Assembly (NCBI RefSeq): GCF_000787855.1
Contig: NZ_BBPQ01000022.1
Span: forward strand, 1 to 51,668
Length of the DNA stretch: 51,668 nt
Source: Streptacidiphilus anmyonensis
GTDB taxonomy: Bacteria > Actinomycetota > Actinomycetes > Streptomycetales > Streptomycetaceae
Reading direction: 5' to 3'
The notes beneath the pieces are model-generated. The model was not told the DNA's origin, searched no databases, and saw nothing but the letters and a program-made list of their open reading frames with translations. The translations under genes and the position numbers were made by a program. This document shows positions 50,210 to 51,668 of this stretch, one piece after another (position 1 is the first letter of the stretch; every line of letters starts with the position of its first letter).

Positions 50210-51082
50210 ATGAGCACTAAGAACGACGTCGGCAAGCGCAGCGCCCGCGAGCGCATGCAGGAGGAACGCGCCAGGGAAGAGGTCGCGGCCCGCAAGAAGC
50301 GCAAACTCGCCGTCATCCTCACGGCGCTGGTCGTCATCGCGGCCGCGGTCGTGATCGGCATCGTGGTGCAGAACGGTCGCACCAGCAGCTACAACGCCGG
50401 AACCGACGCACCCGGCGGGACCGTCGGCAACACCAGGCTGCTCGTCCCGGTCGGCGGTACCGCCGCGCCCAGCACGGTCACCATCTACGAGGACCCGCGC
50501 TGCCCTGCCTGTGAGCAGTTCGAGACGGGCATGAGGGCGACCATCAACCAGCTGCTGGCCCAGGGCAAGATCCAGATCCAGTACCACATCGCCTCGTTCA
50601 TCGACCGCCACGACGGGGGCAAGGGCTCGAAGAACGCCGCGAACGCGCTGGCCTGCGCCCAGAACGTCGGCCGCTTCCACGACTACCACGACGTCCTCTA
50701 CGCCAACCAGCCGCAGGAGACGGTCGACGCCTGGGCCGACAGGTCCATCCTGATCAGCCTGGCCAAGCAGGTGCCCGGCCTGGACTCGCCCGGCTTCGAA
50801 GCCTGCGTCAACAACAACTCCTACGGCAGCTGGGTGACGGCGGTGCAGTCGGACTTCGACAAGTCCGGCTACAACTCGACCCCGACGGTGCTGCTCAACG
50901 GCACGCCCGCCTACCCGACCTACAACAGCCAGGACATCTCGCCGGCCAACTTCACCGCGTGGGTGGACAACGCCAACAAGGGCAAGCCGCTGGCGAGCAT
51001 GCCCTCGGCCAGCGCCGAGGCTCTGGCGTCGCCGACGGCCCACAACAACCCGCCCGCGTCCGCGAGCGGCGGCCACTCCTGA
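50210..51082 (+). CDS. Membrane-anchored DsbA-family thiol oxidoreductase
   Basis: 290 aa. A charged cytoplasmic tail (1-32), one membrane helix (LAVILTALVVIAAAVVIGIV, 33-52), then a DsbA domain. The active site is C98-P-A-C101 in TIYEDPRCPACEQFETG; a second cysteine pair (ALACAQN, EACVNNN) occurs in the helical insertion, and the cis-Pro loop is NSTPTVLLNG. A Ser/Ala/Pro tail ends the protein. It probably introduces or handles disulfides outside the membrane. ATG 50210 is 57 nt after the MauE-type stop. A 14-bp tandem repeat covers its stop codon. Confidence 0.9.
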   Translation: MSTKNDVGKRSARERMQEERAREEVAARKKRKLAVILTALVVIAAAVVIGIVVQNGRTSSYNAGTDAPGGTVGNTRLLVPVGGTAAPSTVTIYEDPRCPACEQFETGMRATINQLLAQGKIQIQYHIASFIDRHDGGKGSKNAANALACAQNVGRFHDYHDVLYANQPQETVDAWADRSILISLAKQVPGLDSPGFEACVNNNSYGSWVTAVQSDFDKSGYNSTPTVLLNGTPAYPTYNSQDISPANFTAWVDNANKGKPLASMPSASAEALASPTAHNNPPASASGGHS

Positions 51083-51126
51083 TCGGCGACTCCTGATCGG
51101 CCGCTCCTGATCGGCGACTCCTGATC
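51076..51126 (+). repeat. 14-bp tandem repeat across the dsbA stop codon
   Basis: CTCCTGATCGGCGA repeats 3.6 times (units begin 51076, 51090, 51104, 51118; one unit has CCG in place of CGA). The first unit contains the TGA stop codon. Confidence 0.85.
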
Positions 51127-51140
51127 TCAGCGCGCCCCGC

Positions 51141-51187
51141 GGGGCTGATCCGGCCGCCCGGCCGACTACCGGGCCCGGATCAGCCCC
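51141..51187. terminator. Hairpin between convergent dsbA and response regulator
   Basis: GGGGCTGATCCGG (51141-51153) pairs perfectly over 13 bp with 51175-51187. The right arm is also the coding end (GLIR) of the leftward regulator. No clear T-run. Confidence 0.65.
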
Positions 51188-51668
51188 GTCTGCATGGCAG
51201 CGGCGATCGCGGAGGTGCGGCTGTCGACGCCCAACTTGTCGTAGATGTGCACGAGATGGGTCTTCACCGTGGCCTCGCTGATGAAGAGCCGCTTGGAGAT
51301 CTGACGGTTGGGCAGGCCCTCCGCCAGCAGCTCCAGGATCTCCAGCTCGCGCGGCGACAGCACCGGCCTTCCGGCGCGGGAACGGCCCAGCAGCCGCGCC
51401 GCGACCGGCGGCGCCAGCACCGTGTCGCCCTTGGCGGCGGCGCGGATCGCTGAGGCCAGCTCCTCCGGCGGGGCGTCCTTGAGCAGGTAGCCCGTCGCGC
51501 CCGCCTCGACGGCGGAGAGGATGTCCGCGTCCGTGTTGTAGGTGGTCAGGATCAGCACCGCCGGAGGATCGGGCAGCGCGGTGATCCGCCGGGTGGCCTC
51601 CACCCCGTGCATGCCGGAACCCATCTGCAGGTCCATCAGCACGACGTCGGGGCGGGGACCGCCCTCGG
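51166..51668 (-). CDS. NarL/LuxR-type response regulator (5' end outside the window)
   Basis: Partial: about 167 codons of the C-terminal part. The receiver domain is entered at RPDVVLMDLQMGSGMHG, where the phosphoacceptor Asp lies in LMD, followed by LILTTYNTDADILSAVEAGATGYLLKDAPPEEL. A linker precedes the LuxR HTH, LSPRELEILELLAEGLPNRQISKRLFISEATVKTHLVHIYDKLGV. The TAG stop is at 51168-51166. The cognate kinase should lie beyond the right edge. The gene continues past position 51668. Confidence 0.93.
   Translation of the reverse strand, partial: EGGPRPDVVLMDLQMGSGMHGVEATRRITALPDPPAVLILTTYNTDADILSAVEAGATGYLLKDAPPEELASAIRAAAKGDTVLAPPVAARLLGRSRAGRPVLSPRELEILELLAEGLPNRQISKRLFISEATVKTHLVHIYDKLGVDSRTSAIAAAMQTGLIRAR

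Overview
The window is high-GC chromosomal DNA from a streptomycete-type actinobacterium (Streptomyces, Kitasatospora or Streptacidiphilus; I cannot choose from sequence alone). The evidence is frequent GTG starts with 4-nt GTGA stop/start overlaps, the division-cluster tail pgeF-ylmE-sepF-yggT-divIVA followed by ileS, a bifunctional PriA in the his operon, the TrpM microprotein between trpC and trpB, and a secreted GH18 chitinase and lipase. I see no tRNA, rRNA, CRISPR array or complete transposase.

Layout. 1-3.9 kb: end of the cell-division cluster, read rightward and closed by a strong hairpin. 3.9-7.9 kb: leftward hutD-like gene and ileS with a T-box riboswitch. 8.1-14 kb: rightward DksA/TraR-like zinc protein, lspA, an RluD-type pseudouridine synthase, a GNAT protein, a Na+/H+ antiporter and an amino-acid permease. 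14-17.3 kb: an Lrp/AsnC regulator divergent from an EamA exporter, a Uma2 protein and an MscS channel. 17.4-21 kb: dnaE, then a decayed ECF sigma fragment. 21.5-26.2 kb: DUF2567-like membrane protein, an ABC exporter pair, a secreted protein, a YbaK deacylase and a Lon-N-domain protein.

26.5-32.3 kb is the his operon hisD-hisC-hisB-(50-aa membrane microprotein)-hisH-priA-(Rid protein)-hisF, preceded by two inverted repeats and an apparently leaderless promoter. 32.3-41.4 kb is accessory and secretory: MMPL transporter, lipase, PucR-type regulator, a 196-bp MITE-like element, a TIGR03085 protein, a CAP-domain protein, a chitinase with a DasR-box-like site and a septum-formation-like protein. 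This block separates hisI from hisF. 41.4-48.5 kb: hisI, then trpE, three small membrane-protein genes, trpC, trpM, trpB and trpA, closed by a 16-bp hairpin. No trpF is seen, which fits PriA supplying that step. 48.7-51.1 kb: an extracytoplasmic thiol/disulfide module (single-cysteine DsbA-like protein, MauE/DoxX-type membrane protein, CPAC DsbA). The window ends inside a leftward NarL/LuxR-type response regulator.

Most of the window is conserved core genome. The observations I rate highest are the GAHH (not HxGH) signature in IleRS, the unlisted 50-aa his-operon microprotein with its Rid neighbour that lacks the usual arginine, the MITE-like element whose CTAG termini supply the stop codons of the genes it abuts (two loci), the single-cysteine DsbA paralogue, and a recurring TANNNT-plus-7-nt leaderless architecture at hisD, trpM, MMPL and perhaps trpE. 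I did not find a clearly new multi-gene system.
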